Shown here piece by piece: positions 1-8,098 of a stretch of 29,485 nt of DNA. Location of the stretch: assembly GCA_045639325.1 (NCBI GenBank), contig JAZUCU010000047.1, positions 1 to 29,485 on the forward strand. The letters are read 5' to 3'. Origin of the DNA: RGIG8244 sp045639325. Its GTDB lineage: Bacteria; Verrucomicrobiota; Lentisphaeria; Victivallales; UBA1829. The position numbers and the translations under genes were made by a program. The notes under the pieces are model-generated. The model was not told the origin of the DNA and ran no database searches. It saw only the letters and a program-made list of their open reading frames with translations. The number at the start of each line of letters is the position of its first letter. Position 1 is the stretch's first letter.

Positions 1-153
1 TTGAATACGCCACGGTTTGAATTTTGAAGTGTGCGGCACTTCTCCGGCGTTGTGTTTGGCAAGACGGGCTTGCAAATCTTGTGTAGAACCTACATAATGG
101 TGCGTTTCTGTTGCAATGTCTATTAAAATATAAACGTAATGAAAGTTTTTCAT
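1..153 (-). CDS. GIY-YIG endonuclease, 3' end cut by window edge
   Basis: The first 51 codons of a minus-strand gene are visible. The translation has the GIY-YIG core in order: YVYIL at residues 6-10, then HYVGSTQDLQARLAKHN, a close match to the 'Y-x-G-x-T-x-D/N-L-x-x-R-x-x-x-H-N' signature of small single-domain GIY-YIG proteins (UPF0213/YhbQ-like). The tail GEVPHTSKFKPWRI fits the usual 'G..a.yTr.r.P..l' continuation. The ATG at 153-151 is preceded by a purine-rich GAGGCAAGG. Such proteins cut or bind structured DNA; the specific role here is unknown. The rest of the gene lies left of the window. A pair of hairpin-rich repeats begins 33 bp upstream of its start. Confidence 0.85.
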   Translation of the reverse strand, partial: MKNFHYVYILIDIATETHHYVGSTQDLQARLAKHNAGEVPHTSKFKPWRIQ

Positions 154-185
154 AACCTTGCCTCTTTTACAATACAAAACGCGGC

Positions 186-419
186 AGTCCGCCTACGCCA
201 CGGCTCCGGCGTGACAGCCTTCATCCGTCTGTTGCCACAGCCGTTTTTCCGTCTTGCCACTCCCCCCGCTGATCGCGGGATGGCTTGCCAAGCCGTTGGT
301 AAGAGTTTAGTCCGCCTACGCCACGGCTCCGGCGTGACAGCCTTCATCCGTCTGTTGCCACAGCCGTTTTTCCGTCTTGCCACTCCCCCCGCTAATCGCG
401 GGATGGCTTGCCAAGCCGT
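186..419. repeat. Two 111-bp direct repeats with internal hairpins
   Basis: Copy 1 is 186-296 and copy 2 is 309-419, a period of 123 bp. I find one mismatch (G271 versus A394). Each copy contains short inverted repeats: CCCGC/GCGGG around GATC or AATC, GGCTTG/CAAGCC with a one-base loop, and CACG/CGTG around GCTCCGG. The sequence is open in more than one frame on both strands, but the encoded residues (rich in Arg, Gly and Pro, a direct copy of one another) do not look like a protein. I treat it as a REP/MITE-like non-coding repeat. It fills most of the 305-bp gap between the GIY-YIG gene and tRNA-Ala. Confidence 0.85.
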
Positions 420-447
420 AAAAAAAGCCGTCAGTAAAACTGACGGC
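420..447 (-). terminator. Intrinsic terminator of tRNA-Ala
   Basis: A perfect 9-bp stem, GCCGTCAGT (427-435) with ACTGACGGC (439-447), encloses an AAA loop. It is preceded on the plus strand by seven A (420-426), which is a U-tract on the minus strand. It lies 12 bp beyond the 3' end of the minus-strand tRNA-Ala. Confidence 0.85.
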
Positions 448-458
448 TTGTTGAAGGC

Positions 459-535
459 TGGTGGAGTATAAGAGACTTGAACTCTTGACCTCCTCGCTGC
501 CAGCGAGGCGCTCTAGCCAACTGAGCTAATACCCC
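459..535 (-). tRNA. tRNA-Ala(GGC)
   Basis: The reverse complement gives a 77-nt tRNA with encoded CCA. The acceptor is GGGGTAT paired with ATACTCC (one G-U). The D-arm is GCTCAGTTGGCTAGAGC. The anticodon stem CCTCG/CGAGG encloses loop CTGGCAG, giving anticodon GGC. The T-arm is AAGAG-TTCAAGT-CTCTT. Confidence 0.95.
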
Positions 536-549
536 GATCAATTTCTTAT

Positions 550-577
550 AATTTATCACCATTTTTTCAAATGTCAA
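550..577 (-). promoter_or_regulatory. Sigma-70 type promoter of tRNA-Ala
   Basis: On the minus strand, TTGACA (577-572) is followed after 16 bp by TAAATT (555-550). This places a start about 8 bp before the mature tRNA 5' end. The -35 box is perfect; the -10 box is imperfect. Confidence 0.6.
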
Positions 578-651
578 GTCGAAAATTAAAAAAACTTCAA
601 TATTTTCATCCGGAATCATCAAAATATGTAGGAAACACCGGCGGAATATGC

Positions 652-680
652 TTGACTTTGATCGCATATTCATATATATT
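652..680 (+). promoter_or_regulatory. Sigma-70 type promoter for the glycoside hydrolase-like gene
   Basis: TTGACT (652-657), 17-bp spacer, TATATT (675-680). Transcription would begin near 687, which favours translation starting at 727 rather than at the ATG at 691, because 691 would then have no room for a ribosome binding site. Confidence 0.65.
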
Positions 681-726
681 ATGAAAAATAATGTGGTCAG
701 AATTTTACAAAAGGCAACGATATAGT

Positions 727-2823
727 ATGAATAGCATTTCTTTTCCAACAAAAGAAGAAAAATTCGATTTCAGAAAGCGGCTCGCTCAGGTGCATGTTCC
801 ACGGAAAAATCAGGAAGCAGCTCCCATTCAAGACGATGAAATAAAAATCGATAATACATGGAAGATTGTACCGCTTTCATCCGAAAAGGTATTGACGCGG
901 GCTGCAAAGGATTTACAGGATTATTTCCAGGTCGGGTTCGGACTCGATTTGATGTTATCTGATTGTGTTTGTGAGCATTGTATCACGATCGGTATTTCCC
1001 CGGAAGCGCATCAGTGGCGTTGTCGAATTGTTGCAGAAAAGGATATGGTACGTATCTCCGGAGCGACAGCGCGGGAGGCCGCACAGGGGTGTTACCGGTT
1101 GGAAGATGAATTGAATTTGCGCGGTGAGTCTTATGTCAAACAGGGTGATCGCCCGTATACGCGTCTTTATTCGCCGCGTATGACACACTCCGGTTGGGAA
1201 ATCGAAACGTTTCCGGATGAATATCTTGCCCGGATTACTCACGCCGGAATGGATGCAATTATTCTGTTTATCGAAGATCCGCCGGATATTACACGAAACG
1301 GAAAAGTGGATGTCAATGCGGTGGTGGAAAAAGCTGCAGAGTACGGGCTCGATGTTTATGCGTATCCGACGTGTCATGTTCAGGCGGCGAAGTATCATCC
1401 GCTGGATCCGGAAGCGCGGGAATATTATGATTCGTTGTATGGTTCCATTATCAAAAATGCGCCGGGATTGCGCGGGATGGTATTTGTCGGTGAATCGATT
1501 GCTTTTCCGTCCAGAGAAGATGGTGTTGCCGGTTACTGGTGGGATCCGGAAAAGCGCGGCAAGAAGCATTACAATGGTTTCTGGCCCTGCGGCGACTGGG
1601 TGGACTGGCTGGAATTGGTGAAGGATGTAACCCGGCAATACCGCAAAGATTTGGAGCTTTATTTCTGGACTTACAACTGGTATTGGGCTCCGGAAAAAGA
1701 TCGTTTGAATCTGTTGGAAAAGATTCCCACAGACATTACGGTACATGTTACGTTTGAAATGGGAGATGAGCCGGTTATAAAGAATGGTGTGCCGGTTGGC
1801 GTGCAGGATTATTCGATTTCCGTGCCGGGACCAGGTGCGGTGTTTGCGTCGGAAGCAAAAGTGGTATCCCGCCGTGGAATCAAGTTGAGTTCGATGGCGA
1901 ACACGGCAGGGAGCACGTGGGACTTTGGTGTGATTCCGTACATGCCGTTTCCCTTTGCGTGGATGAAGCGTTATAACAATCTGTTAAAGGCGCAGAAAGA
2001 CTGGGGGCTTTCCGGTTTGATGGAATGTCATCACTACGGTTTTACGCCTTCATTTATTTCGGAACTGGCGAAAGCGGCATTTACGGAAGAACTGACTGTG
2101 GATGAAGATTATCTGCTGTCGATCGCCGCCCGTGATTTTGGTGCAAACAATGCGGCGCAGGTGGTGGAAGTCTGGCGCAACTGGAGTGATGCGATGGCCT
2201 ATCATCCGGCGCGTGAATTTGACCAGTACGGGCCGCTGCGTGTGGGGCCGGTTTATCCGTTTGTATTTCCTGGTGAGAAACTTCCGCCGCCGTTGCATCC
2301 GAGTTATGAGATTTACAATGGCAAACGGCACGGCTGCGGATGGCGTCATGTATTTGAAGTGTTTTACATGCAGGAAGAATATGTTGCGCCGTATCTGGAA
2401 ATGGCGGAAAAAGAGCTGGCATTATTCCATTCCGGCAATGAAAAATTGCGTGCGGTATTTGCATCGGTTCCGGAAGTTTCCAAAGAAACGGCATTGCGCA
2501 TGATTGCATTGGGTGGATTCATTGAACACACGATTCGCACGATGCGTAACGTCAAACGTTTCTATTTGAATGGTTTGACGGTTCAGAAAGACGGTGTTTC
2601 CGCCGCCGGTAAACTTGCTGCATTGGCAGTCATGCGTGATGTTCTGGCGGATGAAGAAGAGAATGTGCGCGAGACGATCCCGCTGACGGAATACGATTCC
2701 CGTCTGGGCTGGGAGCCCTCCATGCGTTACACCACGGCGCCGGAAAATCTTTACTGGAAGTTGGAACAGTTGAAAGATGCCATGGCGGAAGTGGGGAGAC
2801 GTTGTGCGCTTTACGAAGAATAA
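727..2823 (+). CDS. Glycoside hydrolase-like protein (GH20/GH67-type N-domain plus barrel)
   Basis: A 698-aa protein from this start, with AAAAGG about 12 bp upstream. An in-frame ATG at 691 exists but sits almost on the predicted transcription start. The N-terminal ~150 residues resemble the small alpha/beta domain that precedes the barrel in GH20 hexosaminidases and GH67/GH115 glucuronidases; RISGATAREAAQGCYRLED is typical of it. Then RLYSPRMTHSGWE opens a barrel-like region rich in Trp and Tyr (for example LELYFWTYNWYWAPEKD), as in sugar-binding catalytic clefts. I do not see an export signal at the start, so it may be cytoplasmic. The substrate and catalytic acids cannot be assigned by eye; a carbohydrate-active role is likely, the exact family uncertain. 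The next gene starts 16 bp downstream, suggesting co-transcription. Confidence 0.6.
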   Translation: MNSISFPTKEEKFDFRKRLAQVHVPRKNQEAAPIQDDEIKIDNTWKIVPLSSEKVLTRAAKDLQDYFQVGFGLDLMLSDCVCEHCITIGISPEAHQWRCRIVAEKDMVRISGATAREAAQGCYRLEDELNLRGESYVKQGDRPYTRLYSPRMTHSGWEIETFPDEYLARITHAGMDAIILFIEDPPDITRNGKVDVNAVVEKAAEYGLDVYAYPTCHVQAAKYHPLDPEAREYYDSLYGSIIKNAPGLRGMVFVGESIAFPSREDGVAGYWWDPEKRGKKHYNGFWPCGDWVDWLELVKDVTRQYRKDLELYFWTYNWYWAPEKDRLNLLEKIPTDITVHVTFEMGDEPVIKNGVPVGVQDYSISVPGPGAVFASEAKVVSRRGIKLSSMANTAGSTWDFGVIPYMPFPFAWMKRYNNLLKAQKDWGLSGLMECHHYGFTPSFISELAKAAFTEELTVDEDYLLSIAARDFGANNAAQVVEVWRNWSDAMAYHPAREFDQYGPLRVGPVYPFVFPGEKLPPPLHPSYEIYNGKRHGCGWRHVFEVFYMQEEYVAPYLEMAEKELALFHSGNEKLRAVFASVPEVSKETALRMIALGGFIEHTIRTMRNVKRFYLNGLTVQKDGVSAAGKLAALAVMRDVLADEEENVRETIPLTEYDSRLGWEPSMRYTTAPENLYWKLEQLKDAMAEVGRRCALYEE

Positions 2824-2839
2824 GGAATGATATAACAGG

Positions 2840-3313
2840 ATGGAAACATTGCGTATTTTATTTATTTGTCACGGCAATATCTGCCGCAGTCCGATGGCGG
2901 AATTTGTGATGAAAGACCTTGTCAGCAAAGCAGGTCTTGAGGATTGTTTTTATATTGAATCAGCGGCGACCAGCATGGAAGAACTGGGGAACAGTGTGTA
3001 TCCTCCGGCGCGGCGCATTCTAGCGGAACACGGGATTGGTTGTGCGGGCAAAACGGCCCGTCAGGTGACCCGTCGCGAATATGCTCAATGGGATTTGCTG
3101 ATTTGCATGGATCAGCGAAATATGCGCAATCTGATGCGGATTATTGGTGATGACCCGGAAAAGAAGTGTCATCTTCTTCTGGATTATGCGGATCGGCCCG
3201 GTGAAGAAGTGGATGACCCCTGGTACAGCGGCGATTTCCATGCGACCTGGAATGATGTTTATGCGGGTTGCAGCGGTATTCTGGAACAATATCAGAATGG
3301 AGAATTGATATGA
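2840..3313 (+). CDS. Low-molecular-weight protein-tyrosine phosphatase
   Basis: A 157-aa protein of the usual family length. It opens with ILFICHGNICRSPMAEFVM, the phosphatase P-loop C10-x5-R16-S. The C-terminal general-acid loop is EVDDPWYSGDF, with the DP pair at D126-P127. DLLICMDQRNMRNL is the family's central helix region. The enzyme removes phosphate from tyrosine through a cysteinyl-phosphate intermediate; in bacteria such enzymes often oppose BY-kinases in polysaccharide export, but no kinase is visible here. Its stop overlaps the start of the next gene (ATGA), so the two are probably translationally coupled. Confidence 0.93.
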   Translation: METLRILFICHGNICRSPMAEFVMKDLVSKAGLEDCFYIESAATSMEELGNSVYPPARRILAEHGIGCAGKTARQVTRREYAQWDLLICMDQRNMRNLMRIIGDDPEKKCHLLLDYADRPGEEVDDPWYSGDFHATWNDVYAGCSGILEQYQNGELI

Positions 3314-3675
3314 CGGACGCGAGCGAGTTGGATCTTTCCGAATTCCGTTGTCTCTGCTGCGGTACTTGCTGTCGTTGGGAGGGGCCGGTGCGTGTGACGG
3401 ATGAAGAATTGAAGCAGATTGCCGCCTATCTGGACATTCCGCTGCAGGAATTTATTGATGAGCATACGGTATTGACTCCGGACCGGCGTTCCTTATCTTT
3501 GATGGAAAAGGAAGACGGCTCCTGTCGTTATTACGATGCTGAGACGCGTTTCTGCAAAATTCAGGCGGTGAAGCCGAAGCAATGCCGTGATTTTCCTTAT
3601 CATTGGAAATTCAAGGGTTGGGAAAAACTGTGTGCAGGCGGGATTGCATTAAGTGAGAAAGAAAAAAATAAGTAA
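3310..3675 (+). CDS. YkgJ-family cysteine cluster protein
   Basis: A 121-aa protein. The ATG at 3310 overlaps the upstream TGA by four bases; a longer upstream reading (from 3268) would overlap the phosphatase by 46 bp and is less likely. It has the family signature: CLCCGTCCRW near the N-terminus, CRYYDAETRFCKI in the middle and KPKQCRDFPYHW later, a set of Cys residues expected to bind Zn or an Fe-S cluster. Members of this family (PF03692) are widespread with no firmly established function. Linked to the tyrosine phosphatase by overlap. Confidence 0.88.
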   Translation: MTDASELDLSEFRCLCCGTCCRWEGPVRVTDEELKQIAAYLDIPLQEFIDEHTVLTPDRRSLSLMEKEDGSCRYYDAETRFCKIQAVKPKQCRDFPYHWKFKGWEKLCAGGIALSEKEKNK

Positions 3676-3681
3676 ATTGAT

Positions 3682-3710
3682 TTGCAAAGTACGTTAAAAA
3701 GTGTTATATT
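3682..3710 (+). promoter_or_regulatory. Sigma-70 type promoter for the lipoprotein gene
   Basis: TTGCAA (3682-3687), 17-bp spacer, TATATT (3705-3710), then a GAAGGA ribosome site (3744-3749) nine bases before the ATG at 3759. Confidence 0.6.
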
Positions 3711-3758
3711 ACTTGTTCTTATGGGTATTATACAGAAATTAACGAAGGAATAAGAAAT

Positions 3759-5054
3759 ATGTGGGGATTTCAGCGAACGGGCAAAACTGTGATGCCGTTT
3801 ACATGCAGGTGGGCATTTCTTTTTTCTGCATTTTTTGCGTGTGGAATTTTATTTACGAGCGGTTGTAACAAAGTACCGCTTGTTCCGGATGTTGATTTTG
3901 CTGAAAAATATCTGAAAGAGCAGACCTACCATCATTGTATGCGGTATCAGCGTTTAGGGACGGTTTACGATACCATGAAGGATGGGCATTATGTGTTTTT
4001 CTCTGCGCCGGAAGATATCAATTACGGCGGGTGGAAAATCAAGAATTCCCGTAAGGATATCAATTTCAATTGCATGTTCCGGCGATATAACAGTGTGGGG
4101 CATATCTATCATAAACTGGTCAATTTCCATGTTACGCCGTTGGTAAAGACGGAATCGGACAAGTATACTTATACTGCGACCATGAAGATTGAGTATATCT
4201 GTGTGGATAAGATGTATCATGATGATGCGGAATATAATGCAGGTCTGATTTGGCTTTATGAGGCAAGAAAATATGCGGATTTCAGCAAATTGGATTTGCA
4301 AAATCAATTTGGAACAATCTGGAAGCCTGGTTATGATTTGCTGCTGTTGGCAAAACGCATGCTGAAAGATTCCTCGACCGAGAAAAAGCTTGTGCGTGAA
4401 GTACCTTTGCGTTATGACTCGGAAAATCTCTCCTGGCAGTGGCGTAACAGCAGCGGCAAGTGGTTGGATGACTTTACTGCTGCTGTAAAACTGGAAGAAC
4501 TGCCGCAATTGCCTAATGCCGATCTTCTGGATGCAGATATTACCAAATATGTATCGTCTGATATTACACTGAATCATAAACTTATGGTTTTTGAATATGC
4601 GGCTTATTTGTGTGATTCCGATCATGAGACCTTATTAACCCGTTTTCTGAATGATGAATTTCTGTTTTTCTGCCCCGGTCAGAATGATCCGATGTGGCTT
4701 GGCAAGGAACAGTATAAAGCATCGAAAGATCTTCTTCAGCTGGCAAACAATATTATGATTGATCAGCAGAAAGTTTCCCCCTGGCAGGCATTGCAGGCGT
4801 TGAATCAGCATTATCTGGCAGTGGCACCGCTGCAGAACATTGTCTGGAATCGTGTTGAAAAGGATTTGAAGAACATTCTTGATATGCTTTGCAATACCGA
4901 TTTTATCGAAACAGAGAAGAAAGAAGTGTATCTGAACAAATTCATTCAGCGGCTTGGCGAATGCAGCAATTTGAAAAGCAATCCGCGTTACAGCAGTATC
5001 GTTTCTTTGTGTACGGAACGATTGACAAAGCTCCGAGCGGCATCCGGCAAATGA
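3759..5054 (+). CDS. Putative lipoprotein of unknown function
   Basis: 431 aa. The N-terminus has basic residues, then a hydrophobic stretch (WAFLFSAFFACGILF) and FTSGC, a lipobox-like site with Cys36 as the likely lipidated residue. A second possible start, Met12 (3792), would give a more ordinary 24-residue signal. The mature part is soluble, rich in Tyr, Asp and Lys, and ends in helical segments with paired Leu. I recognise no known domain. GAAGGA precedes the first ATG at good spacing, so I keep that start. The next gene follows after 41 bp in the same direction, so the pair may form a small envelope-related operon. It is probably anchored in the inner or outer membrane facing the periplasm. 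Confidence 0.7.
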   Translation: MWGFQRTGKTVMPFTCRWAFLFSAFFACGILFTSGCNKVPLVPDVDFAEKYLKEQTYHHCMRYQRLGTVYDTMKDGHYVFFSAPEDINYGGWKIKNSRKDINFNCMFRRYNSVGHIYHKLVNFHVTPLVKTESDKYTYTATMKIEYICVDKMYHDDAEYNAGLIWLYEARKYADFSKLDLQNQFGTIWKPGYDLLLLAKRMLKDSSTEKKLVREVPLRYDSENLSWQWRNSSGKWLDDFTAAVKLEELPQLPNADLLDADITKYVSSDITLNHKLMVFEYAAYLCDSDHETLLTRFLNDEFLFFCPGQNDPMWLGKEQYKASKDLLQLANNIMIDQQKVSPWQALQALNQHYLAVAPLQNIVWNRVEKDLKNILDMLCNTDFIETEKKEVYLNKFIQRLGECSNLKSNPRYSSIVSLCTERLTKLRAASGK

Positions 5055-5095
5055 CGACCGTATCCGTCGAGTAAGAAAATACAGGAGTTGACCCC

Positions 5096-5932
5096 ATGAA
5101 TTTATTAATTTCTACAGCCGCTGCTGTTATATCAATGGCATATTCTGTGGTGGATGAGGTGAATTTTGGAAAAATTGCTGACGCTGCGATGACGAATCGT
5201 CAGTATTCCACAAACATGCTCAATCTGATTGAAAAAACAGTGAAGCGGGATTATGACCGCGGCATCAATCTATCCAAGGCGGAAAATCAGGAAAAAATCC
5301 TGAAAAAACTGAAAAAAGAAATGGTTCTTAATCCTGCATCTTCTCTGCAGGAGATTGATTTTGAGAAGATCCGCCAGCTTACGATCCGGATGATGCAGAA
5401 GGAATTTATCAGTTATAATGAGTCCAAGATTCGTGAAAGCTTGTACAAAAAAGCGGAGCAGATGTATAAATGCTTCAATGAAGGGGATGTTGTTACCATT
5501 CATTACCGCTTCTGCGGAAAGTTGACATCGGTCACCGGGCGGCTTCACAACATTAAGCTGTACGAGAATGTGTCAGTGGATAATACGGTTGTCTCATTTG
5601 TTGATATGGATGAAATGCAGCAGCAGTTATTTGTATTGCGAAGCGTTGAACTGTTGCGTGACCGTTATGTGGACAGTCACTTCCGGGAATTGGAGCAGAG
5701 ACACCTTTCCGATCAGAAAGATTATCTTGAGACGCAATATGCGAAATTGCTGGAACAGGCGTTCAAAAAGAACGAAAAGAACGGATATTTTTACAATGCC
5801 AAGGAAAAACAGTGGTGGTCCGCAAATTTTGCATACCGTCACTACCTGAATTATTACAGCGGAAAACAGAAGCAGATCATGAAAAAACGTATCAATGATG
5901 CGTTGACCGATCTGGGAATTGACGCGGAATAA
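5096..5932 (+). CDS. Hypothetical protein with N-terminal hydrophobic segment
   Basis: 278 aa, start supported by AGGAG nine bases upstream. The N-terminus (MNLLISTAAAVISMAYSVVDE) is hydrophobic and short of positive charge, so it could be a weak signal or membrane anchor. The rest is highly charged and mostly helical (long Lys/Glu stretches, such as EKILKKLKKEM), with a short beta-rich middle (DVVTIHYRFCGKLTSVTGRL) that could be a small barrel or SH3-like fold. The end is basic and aromatic (WWSANFAYRHYLNYYSGKQK). I do not recognise the family. It lies between the lipoprotein and the glycerol-1-phosphate dehydrogenase-like gene; position suggests co-transcription with the lipoprotein. Confidence 0.75.
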   Translation: MNLLISTAAAVISMAYSVVDEVNFGKIADAAMTNRQYSTNMLNLIEKTVKRDYDRGINLSKAENQEKILKKLKKEMVLNPASSLQEIDFEKIRQLTIRMMQKEFISYNESKIRESLYKKAEQMYKCFNEGDVVTIHYRFCGKLTSVTGRLHNIKLYENVSVDNTVVSFVDMDEMQQQLFVLRSVELLRDRYVDSHFRELEQRHLSDQKDYLETQYAKLLEQAFKKNEKNGYFYNAKEKQWWSANFAYRHYLNYYSGKQKQIMKKRINDALTDLGIDAE

Positions 5933-5984
5933 TTAGTTGCTTTTGATCAGAAAATTTACTTAAATATATTTATGGAGATGTTTT

Positions 5985-7295
5985 ATGTCTGCTGCCGTTA
6001 AATCTGTGTATGTTGATATGCCGCAAGGTATTTCCACTCATTCTTTTCTCCGCGGAGAAGATGCGATTCTCGGACTGCCGCAATTGCTGCAGGAAAATTT
6101 CCCCGGAAAAACACCCTGGGTTGTTGCCGATGAAAATACCTGGAAAGCTGCCGGTGCCAAGGCCTTCGAACTGTTGAAAGAAGCCGGTATGGAACCGGCG
6201 GAACCTTATATCTACCCGGGTACGCCCCGTCTTCATCCCGATTATGCGCTGGCGGAAAAACTGGCAGCGGTAATGCCGGAAAATGCCGTGCCGGTCGCTG
6301 TCGGCTCCGGCGTGATCAATGACATGGTGAAAACGGCTGCCGGAATTAATAATGTTACTTATTGCTGCGTTGCAACGGCTTGCTCTGTGGATGGTTACAC
6401 TGCCGCCGGTTCTGCTATGACCGTCAACGGCTCCAAGAAGACGGTGCCGTGTCCTGCTCCCTATGCGATTTGTGCGGATACCTCCATTCTGGCAACTGCG
6501 CCGGAAGATATGTTTGCTTCCGGTTATGCGGATCTTCTGGCAAAAGTCCCTGCCGGTGCGGACTGGCTCATTGCCGATGCTATCGGGGAAGCTCCCGTAT
6601 GGAAAGATGTCTGGGCTTTGATCCAGGGACCGTTGAAAGATCAGGTGTCCGACAGCTCCAATATGATGAAAATCTTTACCGGTTTGGCATCTACCGGATA
6701 CGCCATGCAGATGATGAAGGACAGCCGTCCCGCTTCCGGTGCGGAACACCTCTTCAGTCACGTTTGGGAAATGGAAGGTTTGCAGCTGAACGGGGAAGAC
6801 ATTTCCCACGGGTTCAAAGTCGGGGTCGGGACTCTTGCCTCCACTCTTCTTCTTGAATACATTGCGAAACATGACATCAAGGATCTGATGCCGCGGATGA
6901 AGCCGGTTCCGACCGTGGAAGAACGTCAGAAAGAAGTTGATGAGCTGCTCAAACGGGGTTGTTACGGTGCCGGACCGCGGGAAACCGCCATGCAGAAACT
7001 GCTTACCGGGGAAGCTGGAGCAAAACGCCGGGAAGAAATCATTTCAAAATGGGATCATCTCGGTACTTTGATTAAAGGTCAGATTTTCTCATCCGACAAG
7101 ATCCGCGAATCTCTGCGGACCGCAAAATGTCCTGCACTCCCGGCAGAAATCGGGCTTGATGCGGAACAGTTTACACATGGTATTCTGACGGCGCAGCTGA
7201 TCCGTATCCGTTATACCTGTCTTGACCTGCTGTTTGAAGTTGGTCTGCTGGAAGATGCGGTGGCTTACGTTGCTGCGCACATGGAAGGGGAATGA
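5985..7295 (+). CDS. egsA: sn-glycerol-1-phosphate dehydrogenase-like enzyme (AraM/EgsA family)
   Basis: 436 aa, ribosome site GGAG before the ATG. The family (iron-containing alcohol dehydrogenase type 2, AraM/EgsA) reduces dihydroxyacetone phosphate to sn-glycerol-1-phosphate with NAD(P)H. Visible signatures: the nucleotide-binding GSGVINDMVK at 107-116, ATACSVDGYTA at 130-140 (compare 'PTA.SMDGYTS'), ADTSILATAPEDM at 164-176, and metal-ligand positions D183 (GYADLLAK), H255 (SGAEHLFSH) and H275 (ISHGFKVGVGT). It is somewhat longer than archaeal G1P dehydrogenases, with an extended C-terminal helical part. The next gene begins 3 bp after its stop. A related dehydroquinate-synthase-like activity cannot be excluded from sequence reading alone. 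Confidence 0.82.
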   Translation: MSAAVKSVYVDMPQGISTHSFLRGEDAILGLPQLLQENFPGKTPWVVADENTWKAAGAKAFELLKEAGMEPAEPYIYPGTPRLHPDYALAEKLAAVMPENAVPVAVGSGVINDMVKTAAGINNVTYCCVATACSVDGYTAAGSAMTVNGSKKTVPCPAPYAICADTSILATAPEDMFASGYADLLAKVPAGADWLIADAIGEAPVWKDVWALIQGPLKDQVSDSSNMMKIFTGLASTGYAMQMMKDSRPASGAEHLFSHVWEMEGLQLNGEDISHGFKVGVGTLASTLLLEYIAKHDIKDLMPRMKPVPTVEERQKEVDELLKRGCYGAGPRETAMQKLLTGEAGAKRREEIISKWDHLGTLIKGQIFSSDKIRESLRTAKCPALPAEIGLDAEQFTHGILTAQLIRIRYTCLDLLFEVGLLEDAVAYVAAHMEGE

Positions 7296-7298
7296 CTT

Positions 7299-8009
7299 AT
7301 GGCAAAGCGACTGATTGCATTTGATATGGATGGTACTCTGACCCAGCATAAAAGCAAGCTGGAAGAGATGAATTATCTTGCCTTGAAAGCCCTGTCTGAA
7401 AAATATAAACTGCTGATGATCGGTGCCGGCAGCTGTGAACGTATCTATCATCAGCTGAATGATTTCCCCATTGAGATCATCGGCAATTATGGACTTCAGC
7501 ATTCCGCAATCGTGAATGGCGAATTCAAGATTCTGGAAAGTCTGACGGTCGATGTGGACCGTGACTTTGTTGAGCGCACCGTCACCATGCTGCGTAAAGA
7601 ATTCGGATTCGAAAAATTCTACGGGGATAATGTGGAATTCCATGCATCCGGGGCAATCACGTTCCCTGTTCTCGGGACAACGGCTCCGCTGGATGAGAAG
7701 CTGGCTTATGACCCGGACCGCATGAAGCGTCGGAAAGTCTATGCCCGTGTGTGTGAAGCATTTGCCGGATTCAATGTATTTATCGGCGGCTCCTCCAGTT
7801 TTGACATCACACAGGGGAAGTACAACAAATATTATGCGTTGGAACGTTTCTGCAAGGAAAATGGTTATACGCTGGATGAAGCGATTTATTTCGGCGATGA
7901 CTTCGGTGAAGGCGGCAACGATTCCCATGTGAAACTCAACGGCGTGGATTGTGTGGAAATCACAGATTACCGCACATTTGCAGAACGATCAAAATTCCTG
8001 CTTGATTGA
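7299..8009 (+). CDS. HAD-superfamily hydrolase, phosphomannomutase (PMM)-like
   Basis: 236 aa. It begins LIAFDMDGTLTQHK, the HAD motif I with nucleophile D9 and acid/base D11. GNYGLQHSAIVNGE, SFDITQGKYNKYYALERF and YFGDDFGEGGNDSHV match the cap and motif IV of the eukaryotic-type PMM/HAD-IIB group rather than the larger bacterial alpha-D-phosphohexomutases. It could interconvert hexose 6- and 1-phosphates or act as a sugar or polyol phosphatase. Three bases separate it from the dehydrogenase-like gene, so they are almost certainly one transcript and may serve one pathway, for example making or removing a glycerol phosphate. A strong terminator follows 25 bp later. Confidence 0.85.
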   Translation: MAKRLIAFDMDGTLTQHKSKLEEMNYLALKALSEKYKLLMIGAGSCERIYHQLNDFPIEIIGNYGLQHSAIVNGEFKILESLTVDVDRDFVERTVTMLRKEFGFEKFYGDNVEFHASGAITFPVLGTTAPLDEKLAYDPDRMKRRKVYARVCEAFAGFNVFIGGSSSFDITQGKYNKYYALERFCKENGYTLDEAIYFGDDFGEGGNDSHVKLNGVDCVEITDYRTFAERSKFLLD

Positions 8010-8033
8010 AATCAATAATCTGAAAAAAAATAC

Positions 8034-8079
8034 CGGCGGATCTGCTTGAAATATCAGCAAATCCGCCGTTTCTGTTTTT
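8034..8079. terminator. Bidirectional intrinsic terminator between convergent operons
   Basis: A 13-bp stem with one mismatch pairs 8034-8046 with 8056-8068 around a 9-nt loop. TTTCTGTTTTT follows on the plus strand, and an A8 tract precedes it, giving a U-tract for minus-strand transcripts. It separates the egsA/HAD pair from the convergent nine-gene cluster. Confidence 0.9.
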
Positions 8080-8098
8080 ACGGAGCAGGGGGGGGAGA

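Noticed and set aside
180..420. CRISPR array
   Set aside because: There are only two copies, each 111 bp, with a 12-bp interval. This is not the repeat-spacer size of CRISPR, and no cas gene is nearby.
139..471. A 110-codon plus-strand frame and a 77-codon minus-strand frame over the tandem repeats
   Set aside because: The products are just the duplicated repeat translated twice, with no domain; one runs into the tRNA gene. I treat the DNA as a non-coding repeat.
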